In this document: one piece after another, positions 56,981 through 64,000 of the stretch
Numbering within the stretch: position 1 is the stretch's first letter
How the letters are laid out: each line of letters begins with the position of its first letter
Assembly (NCBI RefSeq): GCF_050916355.1
Contig: NZ_CP136946.1
Coordinates: forward strand, 1,240,001 to 1,304,000
DNA length: 64,000 nt
Source: Jeongeupia wiesaeckerbachi
Lineage (GTDB): Bacteria; Pseudomonadota; Gammaproteobacteria; Burkholderiales; Chitinibacteraceae
Direction: 5' to 3'
Made by a program: the position numbers and the translations under genes
Notes under the pieces: generated by a model
Databases searched by the model: none
Seen by the model: only the letters and a program-made list of their open reading frames with translations
Told to the model about the DNA's origin: nothing

Positions 56981-57730
56981 ATGGACGAAAAAATGGACTG
57001 CCCGATATGCGCCTCATCCTGCGCGCTGCTGGATGTTGTCGATTTCAATAAATCATGCGAAGAAGCGAGGGGCAAGTTTCTGAAGCTGTCTGGCCGGCCG
57101 GTTTATTATGTCCGCTGCAGCGAGTGCGGCTACTGCTTTTGCCCGGAAATCTGCTCGTGGTCGATGCCAGAGTTTGATCGGCATATATATAATTCTGACT
57201 ATATTTCGATTGATCCTGATTACGTAGAAGCGCGGCCGACTGCCAACGCATCCATACTCCAATCTATGTTCAAAGACTTCCCTATTCATATCAAACACCT
57301 TGATTACGGTGGCGGAAATGGATTGCTGTCGGGGTTGTTGAAAGAAAAGGGATGGAATTCGAGCACGTTTGATCCTTACGTAACCCGGAATATTGCCGTA
57401 GATACCATTGGACGGTACGATCTTATTACCGCATTCGAAGTGTTTGAGCACGTGCCAGACCCCAATGCATTGATGGACAACATCAGCCAGCTTGTTTCCG
57501 ATGATGGAGTCATTCTCTTCTCTACGCTAGTTTCCGATGGGCATATTTCTGACAACAAGCGCCTAGATTGGTGGTACGCCTCGCCAAGAAACGGCCATAT
57601 CAGCCTGTACACAAAAAACAGCCTTGAGAGGCTGGCTAATAAATGCGGATTCAAATTTGGCAGTTTTTCTGATGGATTTCACATGATGTTCAGGAATTCC
57701 CCGCCTTGGGCTGCCCATTTCTTTTCTTGA
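56981..57730 (+). CDS. SAM-dependent methyltransferase with N-terminal Cys-rich zinc-type motif
   Basis: A 249-residue class I methyltransferase. The SAM motif I is HLDYGGGNGLLSGLLKEKGW (about 108-127) and the motif II/post-II region is DLITAFEVFEHVPDPNALM. The N-terminal 60 residues contain CPIC and CSECGYCFC, probably one zinc site, a layout found in methyltransferases that modify sugars or polysaccharides. LDWWYASPRNGHISLYTKNS is typical of the Methyltransf_23 group. GGGGAG lies 5 bases before ATG 56981. Codon use is more AT-rich than in the core genes. Its place in the pilin region suggests it modifies pilin or its glycan, which is inference. Confidence 0.83.
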   Translation: MDEKMDCPICASSCALLDVVDFNKSCEEARGKFLKLSGRPVYYVRCSECGYCFCPEICSWSMPEFDRHIYNSDYISIDPDYVEARPTANASILQSMFKDFPIHIKHLDYGGGNGLLSGLLKEKGWNSSTFDPYVTRNIAVDTIGRYDLITAFEVFEHVPDPNALMDNISQLVSDDGVILFSTLVSDGHISDNKRLDWWYASPRNGHISLYTKNSLERLANKCGFKFGSFSDGFHMMFRNSPPWAAHFFS

Positions 57731-57879
57731 CATAAATTAATGTGCTATTTGCCGCATGCTTTCTTTATATAAAGTACGGGGGCGTATGCCGTGGCGGTAA
57801 ATTATTGGTTCTGATAATTCCGTGAGATTTGAAGCGAGCGATAGTTTGTAATTTAAAGATTGAGAAGGTATTTGACGAA

Positions 57880-58683
57880 ATGTATCAACACCTGCTTGCT
57901 AGCTGGCGAGCCTGCGTGCGCAGCCACAGTTTCCGTTCTATTTCTATTCTAGCCCTACTGTTGCTGATTTTCGCCTATATGGCGAGCAATTTCTCCGGGC
58001 GCTCACCACAAACGATCACTTTAGATGTTGGTATCTCTGGTATCCGTATTACTGTGCTGTTGATGGCGGTGTTCTGGGTCCAGGAGTTGCTTGGTCGAGA
58101 AATCGACCGGCGAACGGTTTATTTTTCTCTGGCCTATCCAGTCGAACGCATGTCCTACTTGCTGGGGCGCTATTTCGGTGTCGTGGCGATGGCCGGCTTG
58201 GCGGTTTTTTTTATGGGGTTGTCATTGCTGCTGTTGGTGACGCTGGCTGGCAATGGCTACCATCAGGCATTTCAGGTTGATATGCAGCTTACCTATTTCG
58301 GCAATATGCTATTGATCTGGCTGGATATCGCGTGCGTGCTTGCATTTGTGTTCCTGCTCAGCAGTCTAGCAACTAGCGCGCTGTTGCCGATGATGCTGGG
58401 TATCACATTTGCTGTTATTGCGCGCAGTTACGGGTCGGTGCTTGCGCTGCTGGCCGATAAACAAGGTGAAGCCGCTGATATTGCACCGGTGTTCATGCCG
58501 TTGGTTAATATGATCGCGTGGCTTATTCCGGATCTAGGGCGACTGGATGTGAGGGCAAGCGTACTTTATCGGGCACCGATCAACTATCCGGACTTGGCCG
58601 TGAATATCGTTGTCGTTGTAGCGTATTCTGCTTTTTCCTTGGGTCTTGCTGCATTGCTTTTCAGTCGTCGCGAATTCAATTGA
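57880..58683 (+). CDS. ABC-2-type transporter permease (PilI-like in context)
   Basis: A 267-residue integral membrane protein with six helices, near residues 23-40, 57-77, 100-124, 138-166, 170-190 and 236-258. The segment FWVQELLGREIDRRTVYFSL, with a following YPVERMSYLLGRYFGVVAM, is the conserved interface of ABC-2 permeases that contacts the ATPase. It lacks the large extracellular loop of drug exporters. A TTG at 57829 would add 17 residues; ATG 57880 is preferred, with GAGAAGG upstream. The partner ATPase is probably the one at 62994, as in the PilG-PilH-PilI set required for Myxococcus pilus assembly. Confidence 0.8.
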   Translation: MYQHLLASWRACVRSHSFRSISILALLLLIFAYMASNFSGRSPQTITLDVGISGIRITVLLMAVFWVQELLGREIDRRTVYFSLAYPVERMSYLLGRYFGVVAMAGLAVFFMGLSLLLLVTLAGNGYHQAFQVDMQLTYFGNMLLIWLDIACVLAFVFLLSSLATSALLPMMLGITFAVIARSYGSVLALLADKQGEAADIAPVFMPLVNMIAWLIPDLGRLDVRASVLYRAPINYPDLAVNIVVVVAYSAFSLGLAALLFSRREFN

Positions 58684-58697
58684 TCCGGTAATGATAT

Positions 58698-61600
58698 ATG
58701 ACCGAAATGGCCAATTTAGCATTCTCCCAAGCCCACGCTCACCATGTCGAGGGTGAGCTTGATCGGGCGATCATTCTTTATCGATCGGCGCTACAGCTTG
58801 ATCAACCCTCTCCCGAATTACTCTATTTTTACGGGATCTGCCTGCTGCAGGCGGGCGAACTCGATGAAAGCATTGAAATGCTACAACGAGGGCTTGAAAT
58901 TGCTCCAAATCATTATCATACACTTATCAATTTGGGCCTCGCATATTATGGCCGGAACGATTTCTATTTGGCGGTCGAGCAATTCCGTAAGGCACTGGAT
59001 ATAGGAGAGCATACGCCTGCGCTGTACCTGCAAATGGGGCTGGCGCTGCATGGCTGTGGTGAATACCAAAGCGCTGCCGAACACTTCAAGACCGCGAATG
59101 TATTCGGTAGTCATGAACCGCTACTCTATGCGACGTGGTTTGCTGCCTTGCAGTATCAGTTTCGCTGCCTTGAAGCGTTCGATGTGGCCGAGCGCTGGCA
59201 GGGCCGTCACAATAATCAAACCTGTGAGGTGAGAGCGCAGCAGCTGACGGCTCTAGCGAAATTTAGGTTGCAGCGGGCAGCACAGTCGCTTGAAACCTCG
59301 TTAAACGATTACCTCGTCGATCATCCAATCTATTCGGCATTTTGTGCTGAACATCAGAATGAAATCGATCTGGCGATTAGGCTTTACAAGCGGCATTTGG
59401 AAAATAAGCCGGACGATGCCAAGGTACATTTCAATCACGCAATTTGCTTGTTCCAGCAAAGGCGCTATCAAGAGGCGTGGTCAGAATTCGAGTGGCGCAA
59501 CAGGGAGGGCGGACTTGTAAAGGCCATAAAATCGGACCTCCCGGTGTGGACGGGAGTTGAACAAGGCACAGTACTCGTTCATAGCGAGCAGGGTGCAGGT
59601 GACGTGTTGCAATTCATGCGGTTTTTTCCGTTGATGCAGCAACGCGGGGCCAAGGTTGTTTTTGCCAGTTATACCGACATTCTCGAACTGTTGCGACAGG
59701 GGGATGACGCCATATCGATGGATATTGATGAAAGAGAGTTGCGGTTTGACTATCAAATTCCCTTGCTGAGCCTTGGTAAAATTTTCTGCCAAGACCGGAT
59801 TGATGTTGCCGCTGACGAACCATATGTGTTTCCAAATTCGCAAAAATCTGCCCAATGGAAAGAGAGGCTGGGCGGGTTCAGTGGCATAAAAATCGGTCTG
59901 GTCTGGGCGGGCAACAAGAAGCATGTCAACGATATGAATCGTTCGATGTCATTGGCGCAATGGTCGTTCCTTGCCCGGATTCCGGGCGTGCAGTACTTCA
60001 GTGTGCAAAAAGGTGGCCCCGAGCGAGAAATTGCGACGTTGCCGCCGTGGTTCCATGTCCACGATCTTGGTCCTGAGATTGCTGATTTCGGTGATACCGC
60101 GGCCATTCTTGAAAATCTCGATCTGCTGATTTCCGTTGATACATCCGTTGCTCATCTAGCCGGAGCAATGCATCGCCCGGTCTGGATGTTTGTTCCTGCG
60201 TATTCGGACTGGCGCTGGGAAAAAGAAAATGAGCTCACGCCGTGGTACCCGAGCATGCGGCTGTTCCGGCAGTCCGCCGATGCGACATGGGCTTCGACTT
60301 ACGAGGCGATGGATAAGGCATTGAGAGCCGAACTCGAAAACCGTTCAGCGGAAAATCAGGCCATTTGCTCGTGTCCGGCTATGGTCAGCGACGAGCTCGC
60401 AATCGCTGACCCGGTATCTCGTGCAGTTGCAGCACAGCAAGTCGCCCAATATGCGGGAGCAGATGCACTCGTTTCGATGCCAGAAACGCTGAGGCACACA
60501 CTACGGATTAACCATTCAGATCTGGCCGCTTATGTCGATGCCCGCGTCAACGGAATAAACACTGACCTTTTTGCGCTGCTCGACGGCGATCAACTCCAAG
60601 TCCGTGCTGCATCGCATGCATTGATGGATTGTGACTATCCGGACTTGCCTGAAGCTGGCGAACTACTGAACCGGTTTGTGGAGGGTATTCCGGCGGGTGC
60701 GAACAAACTGCTTGGCCTGATTGCAAATCGCTGTCGTGACTATGCTCGTTCGATTTCGTATCTGTCTGCCCACTTGCGGGATAACCCGCGTGATCTGGGG
60801 GCATTGCTGACTGCGGGAATGGCCGCTACAAGGGATCGACAATTCGAACTTGCTGTGGAATTGCTGCAGCGTGCGTGTGCCTATTATCCGGATTCGAAAA
60901 GAGCATGGCATGCGGTTGGATGGGCTCTATTCCAGTCCAGATCGTGGGCTACGGCGTTGGTTGCGTTGGAGCGGGCGCTGGAGCTGGCCGGCGGTGAGAA
61001 TCTCGATCTGTTGGGTCTGGTTTGCTACACACGACTTGCGCTTCGTCAGTTTGATCGAGTTGCAGAATGCATCCAGCGTGTGCAGGTGGTACATCCGCAT
61101 GCGGTGGCCTCTATATGGATGCGGATTCGCCTGGCCCAGGTGCAAGGAGATGCACAACAGCTGAAAGCCGCGCTTGCCGAAGGACGCCGTGAATTTCCGA
61201 ACGATCTAGAACTTGAAGTGGCCGAAGCCATGGCCAATTTGGCTAGCACTGGTGATCGCTCTGCCTGGCTGGGCTACGAAGCACGGTTGCGTTCTCCCGA
61301 TGCGGACAAGCTGGATCGCTTCTCTCCGGGACACGGTTTGCCACGTTGGGATGGCAGTGATCTGGCTGGACGAACATTGCTGGTTTACGCCGAACAAGGG
61401 CTGGGCGATACCCTTCAGTTCATGCGCTATTATTTGCCGCTGCGTGAACAGGTCGTCTGGGTGTGCCCCGATAAACTGGTCAACTATATGCGGCGCTATT
61501 TTCCGCAAGTCGTTTCCAAGTCGGCTGCACACGAGCATCTGCCTGTCGCTGATGTTTATTGCGAATCGATGAGTTTTCCGGCGTTGACGGGGCTGCTTGA

Positions 61601-62165
61601 GCCGGATGATGAGCTGCTTGTCAGGCTAAATACAAAGAGCGAGCGAGAGGCAATATCTGCAATAGACGAAATATTGGCTGAGGCCGGTAACAAGCCACGG
61701 ATCGGTCTGGTCTGGGCCGGCAACCCCGCTCATAACCACGATCATTGGCGCAGTTGTGAGGTTTCGGAGTTTGCTCCATTGCTGGCGCGTCAGGATTTAG
61801 CTGTTTTTTCCTTGCAAAAGGATGATGCATCAAATCAGGTTTTTTCCTTGCCAAGGGAAATCTGGCCTCACAATCTGGCTGTTTGCCTGGAAGATCTGAC
61901 TGACACCACTTATGCGTTGTCAAAACTGGACGTGCTGATTTCGGTTGATACCGCTGTCGTTCATCTCGCTGGTTCGCTGGGCGTGCCGGCAATTTTGCTT
62001 CAGGGGGCTGCAAGCGATTGGCGGTGGGGATTAGCCGCCAAACCACATCGGGTTTATTCATCGGTTTCGGTCGTGTTTCAGAAAGAGCCGGGTAATTGGT
62101 CTGATGCAGTTGCGGATGCAATCATCTTGCTGGATCGGAGTATTGCGGTGGGAGGAGCAGAATGA
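58698..62165 (+). CDS. Giant TPR-glycosyltransferase with two tandem TPR-GT modules
   Basis: An 1155-residue protein built as TPR-GT-TPR-GT. TPR helices fill about residues 1-275 (ELLYFYGICLLQAGELDESI, HTLINLGLAYYGRNDFYLAV). A GT-B domain follows at about 285-550, with VLVHSEQGAGDVLQFMRFFP, IKIGLVWAGNKKHVNDMNRS and LLISVDTSVAHLAGAMHRPV. Residues about 640-880 are a second TPR array, and a second GT-B at about 890-1150 repeats the motifs (LVYAEQGLGDTLQFMRYYLP, RIGLVWAGNPAHNHD, LISVDTAVVHLAGSLGVPAI). The second copy has lost the PWYPSMRLFRQ element that the first keeps, so it may be inactive. No signal peptide; cytoplasmic. It may glycosylate pilin or a partner. Confidence 0.85.
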   Translation: MTEMANLAFSQAHAHHVEGELDRAIILYRSALQLDQPSPELLYFYGICLLQAGELDESIEMLQRGLEIAPNHYHTLINLGLAYYGRNDFYLAVEQFRKALDIGEHTPALYLQMGLALHGCGEYQSAAEHFKTANVFGSHEPLLYATWFAALQYQFRCLEAFDVAERWQGRHNNQTCEVRAQQLTALAKFRLQRAAQSLETSLNDYLVDHPIYSAFCAEHQNEIDLAIRLYKRHLENKPDDAKVHFNHAICLFQQRRYQEAWSEFEWRNREGGLVKAIKSDLPVWTGVEQGTVLVHSEQGAGDVLQFMRFFPLMQQRGAKVVFASYTDILELLRQGDDAISMDIDERELRFDYQIPLLSLGKIFCQDRIDVAADEPYVFPNSQKSAQWKERLGGFSGIKIGLVWAGNKKHVNDMNRSMSLAQWSFLARIPGVQYFSVQKGGPEREIATLPPWFHVHDLGPEIADFGDTAAILENLDLLISVDTSVAHLAGAMHRPVWMFVPAYSDWRWEKENELTPWYPSMRLFRQSADATWASTYEAMDKALRAELENRSAENQAICSCPAMVSDELAIADPVSRAVAAQQVAQYAGADALVSMPETLRHTLRINHSDLAAYVDARVNGINTDLFALLDGDQLQVRAASHALMDCDYPDLPEAGELLNRFVEGIPAGANKLLGLIANRCRDYARSISYLSAHLRDNPRDLGALLTAGMAATRDRQFELAVELLQRACAYYPDSKRAWHAVGWALFQSRSWATALVALERALELAGGENLDLLGLVCYTRLALRQFDRVAECIQRVQVVHPHAVASIWMRIRLAQVQGDAQQLKAALAEGRREFPNDLELEVAEAMANLASTGDRSAWLGYEARLRSPDADKLDRFSPGHGLPRWDGSDLAGRTLLVYAEQGLGDTLQFMRYYLPLREQVVWVCPDKLVNYMRRYFPQVVSKSAAHEHLPVADVYCESMSFPALTGLLEPDDELLVRLNTKSEREAISAIDEILAEAGNKPRIGLVWAGNPAHNHDHWRSCEVSEFAPLLARQDLAVFSLQKDDASNQVFSLPREIWPHNLAVCLEDLTDTTYALSKLDVLISVDTAVVHLAGSLGVPAILLQGAASDWRWGLAAKPHRVYSSVSVVFQKEPGNWSDAVADAIILLDRSIAVGGAE

Positions 62166-62968
62166 CGCGCCTGCACCTATGGAAGGGATTGCTGGTCGCA
62201 TTGCTCGTCTATGTGTTCACTGGCTCATTGGCGCGCCAGCAACCCCGGGAACGGGTCGAAACGACGTTAAATTTCGCGCTCCCACCGGCTCTGAGCATTT
62301 TCGCCTTTGCGGGAGACCGATATCTAGCTGCCAATTACGAGGTGTTCCGGGCGGTAACGGTGGGAACGCAAAGCTTGGATAAGGCAACGTTGCGTAGCCT
62401 TGCCGTCGTGCAAGAGAATGCCAGTTTGCTCAATTCGTTCAACGAGGACAACTACTATACTGCGGCTGCCATTTTGTCGTGGAACGGCGAATATGCTACG
62501 GCGCAACGTGTGCTGATGCGTGCAGGTGTTGCACGCTGGAATGATCCATTACCCATGTTTTTTCATGGCTTCAATCAGTACTATTTCGAGCAGAAATATC
62601 TGGATGCAGCTGCCGATTTGCGAGTTGCAGCCGAGCGATCCGAGGGAGTCAATCGGCGTGCACTGACAAACATTGCCGCGAAATGGGTGGAAAAATCGGA
62701 CCAATTTGATTCAGCCATCGCGGTCGTCACAGCAATGCGAGATCAAACTCGACAAGAGGACATGAAGCGGACATTGCAGGCACGGTTGGATCGCCTGTAT
62801 GCAATGAAGCTGCTGGCATCGGCCGTAGCTACTTATCGCGAAAAGACCGGGAGGGCACCAAGCTCGCTGGCTGAACTTGTTGATGCTGGTCAGTTGAAAT
62901 CCATTCCCGCTGATCCGCTCGGGAAAGTGTTTGTATTGAATGGCGCAGGGAAAGTAGCAGTCAAATAG
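62162..62968 (+). CDS. Membrane-anchored TPR-like protein (PilG-like in context)
   Basis: A 268-residue protein with one N-terminal membrane anchor (about residues 7-22) and a helical-repeat body (NYYTAAAILSWNGEYATAQR, FHGFNQYYFEQKYLDAAADL). The C-terminal AVATYREKTGRAPSSLAELV and KSIPADPLGKVFVLNGAGKV resemble the end of type II pseudopilins and of PilG-type proteins. The start overlaps the TPR-GT stop by 4 bases and has the best ribosome site of the region (GGGAGGAG), so it is strongly translated and coupled. The body most likely faces the periplasm. Functional assignment rests on its place between the permease, the glycosyltransferase and the ABC ATPase. Confidence 0.75.
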   Translation: MTRLHLWKGLLVALLVYVFTGSLARQQPRERVETTLNFALPPALSIFAFAGDRYLAANYEVFRAVTVGTQSLDKATLRSLAVVQENASLLNSFNEDNYYTAAAILSWNGEYATAQRVLMRAGVARWNDPLPMFFHGFNQYYFEQKYLDAAADLRVAAERSEGVNRRALTNIAAKWVEKSDQFDSAIAVVTAMRDQTRQEDMKRTLQARLDRLYAMKLLASAVATYREKTGRAPSSLAELVDAGQLKSIPADPLGKVFVLNGAGKVAVK

Positions 62969-62993
62969 TTGTAAATATAGGCAGGCTGGATTT

Positions 62994-63911
62994 ATGGAAC
63001 AAGCACTTTCAATTTCACATTTATCAAAAGATTTTTCGCGTAAAAGAAATGTTGTTTCCGCCATCCGCAATCTGAATCTGAATGTGGACCGTGGGGAGGC
63101 ATTCGGCTTTATCGGGCAGAATGGTGCTGGAAAAAGTACAACAATCAAGATTTTGACCGGGAGTATTGCCGCTACGTCAGGAACTGCTGCGATATTTGGC
63201 ATTTCGGTGGTGCATGCTGACGCAAGACGGGGTGTTGGATATGTGCCCGAGAATCCATATTTGCTTGACTACCTGACTCCTCTCGAAACGCTGGAAATGG
63301 GCTGCAAATTGCATGGCGTGACAGTATTGAATTTGCGCGAGCATTGCATGGGCTGGCTGGAGCGCTTCGGTATTGCCCATGTTGCAAAAAAACGCATCCG
63401 CAGTTTTTCCAAGGGTATGACGCAGCGGACGGCCTTGGCGCATGCGCTGGCGGTCCAACCCAAGCTACTGATTCTGGATGAGCCGCTTTCGGGGCTTGAT
63501 CCGATCGGGCGCAAGGAGGTGGTCGATATCCTGATGGATTACCGTCACCAAGGTGGGACCATTTTCTTCTCGTCTCACGTGTTGTACGACGTCGAACGAC
63601 TGGCCGACCGATTTGGATTGATTCACAAGGGCGAACTGAAAACCGTGCAGTCTCCGTATGAGCTCTTGGGCGGAGAACAGCGCTTTACCGTCCGCAGCGT
63701 CGGCGAGGGCGCGGTAGATGGCATGTCGGCCGATGTGGGGTTGCGCTGGTTTGCCGATGTGGCGCAACCGCAGCTGTGGGAATTGTTACATCGTCTTGAG
63801 AAAACTGGGCACCAGATTCTGGAGGTGAAGCCGAGCCTGAATCTTGAAACCGCGTTCATGCAGTACGTCGGTGCGGACCAGTGCAGTGGGGCTCGTCAGG
63901 CCGATGATTGA
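62994..63911 (+). CDS. ABC transporter ATP-binding protein (PilH-like in context)
   Basis: A 305-residue ATPase of the ABC-2/DrrA-like type. Walker A is FIGQNGAGKSTTIKILTG, the Q-loop region VGYVPENPYLLDYLTP, the signature helix RSFSKGMTQRTALAHALA with the FSKGM variant common in this subgroup, Walker B KLLILDEPLSGLDPI and the H-loop FFSSHVLYDVERLADR. About 80 C-terminal residues form an extra domain. ATG 62994 has only a weak ribosome site, 25 bases after the previous gene. It should energise the ABC-2 permease at 57880. Myxococcus PilH, needed for pilus export, is the closest functional precedent I can name. Confidence 0.88.
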   Translation: MEQALSISHLSKDFSRKRNVVSAIRNLNLNVDRGEAFGFIGQNGAGKSTTIKILTGSIAATSGTAAIFGISVVHADARRGVGYVPENPYLLDYLTPLETLEMGCKLHGVTVLNLREHCMGWLERFGIAHVAKKRIRSFSKGMTQRTALAHALAVQPKLLILDEPLSGLDPIGRKEVVDILMDYRHQGGTIFFSSHVLYDVERLADRFGLIHKGELKTVQSPYELLGGEQRFTVRSVGEGAVDGMSADVGLRWFADVAQPQLWELLHRLEKTGHQILEVKPSLNLETAFMQYVGADQCSGARQADD

Positions 63912-63928
63912 TGGTTGTATGCAACGAT

Positions 63929-63952
63929 AAGCCCGTTCAACTGAGCGGGCTT
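63929..63952. terminator. Hairpin at the end of the pilin-associated cluster
   Basis: AAGCCCGTTCA/TGAGCGGGCTT, 11-bp stem with one G-T pair and a 2-base apparent loop, 17 bases after the ABC ATPase stop. The T tract is short in either direction (TTATGTTT rightward), so termination is probable but not certain. Confidence 0.6.
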
Positions 63953-63960
63953 ATGTTTGG

Positions 63961-64000
63961 TTACTTCAGGCTGCGAAGCAGGTCTTTTGCTTCCCAATGC
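63961..64000 (-). CDS. C-terminal end of an unidentified leftward gene
   Basis: A frame running in from the right edge ends with TAA at 63961-63963. The last residues read HWEAKDLLRSLK. It converges on the ABC ATPase gene across the hairpin at 63929-63952. Twelve residues are too few to name it. Confidence 0.35.
   Translation of the reverse strand, partial: HWEAKDLLRSLK

Overview
The window is chromosomal DNA of a GC-rich Gram-negative bacterium, most likely a betaproteobacterium of the order Neisseriales. This rests on overall gene content and order: hemC-hemD-hemX-hemY, dctA with dctB/dctD, polA next to DUF2782 and an APH-type thrB, a type VI secretion system (T6SS), and a class III ribonucleotide reductase. 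Nearly all of it is single-copy core or near-core genes. I saw no insertion sequence, prophage, CRISPR array or rRNA.

Region 1 (1-12833) is one flank of a T6SS cluster. tssF (cut by the window edge), tssE, hcp, tssC and tssB run leftward. A TssJ-like lipoprotein gene, tssK, tssL, tssM and tssA run rightward from a shared AT-richer control region. An unrecognised lipoprotein follows. tssG, tssH/clpV and vgrG are not here and presumably lie to the left.

Region 2 (12954-24383) holds a PfkB sugar kinase, an OmpA-like lipoprotein, yggX, ppk1-sixA (polyphosphate and His-phosphatase), a leftward haem set (lrp, hemC, hemD, hemX, hemY), a DUF1127 protein and dctA. dctA has a clear sigma-54 promoter with two upstream dyads. 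Its probable regulators dctB-dctD lie about 1.3 kb away, in a VOC-dctB-dctD operon with 4-base overlaps. A MerR regulator and a DUF2938 membrane protein sit between them.

Region 3 (29444-46623) is housekeeping: polA, a LOG-family protein, DUF2782, thrB, a FAD-linked 2-hydroxyacid dehydrogenase, an unrecognised gene of foreign composition, an inositol-phosphatase-family enzyme, phosphoketolase with an FNR-type promoter, an ion antiporter, gloA, two tRNA-Lys genes each with its own promoter, an LTA-synthase-like enzyme, a Dyp peroxidase, a YqiA esterase and a quinone oxidoreductase.

Region 4 (46771-55881) is a redox block. The anaerobic ribonucleotide reductase is split: the catalytic NrdD chain lacks the glycyl-radical segment, which is a separate 61-residue protein followed by the NrdG activase. 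Its control region has an FNR-like box, a perfect NrdR box with a second box 31 bp away, and three GTTGATA repeats. A SulP transporter, a Trp-rich 18-codon ORF under an OxyR-like element, katG and a nitronate-monooxygenase-like enzyme follow, then tRNA-Thr.

Region 5 (55935-63911) is visibly lower in GC. It begins with a consensus sigma-54 promoter and encodes two very short type IV pilins, a separate secreted protein with two C-terminal-region cysteines (pilin C-domain-like), a methyltransferase, an ABC-2-type permease, a 1155-residue duplicated TPR-glycosyltransferase, a membrane-anchored TPR-like protein and an ABC ATPase. The set resembles the split PilA-N/PilA-C pilins of Geobacter combined with a PilGHI-like transporter of Myxococcus. 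It is the best candidate in the window for an under-described system.
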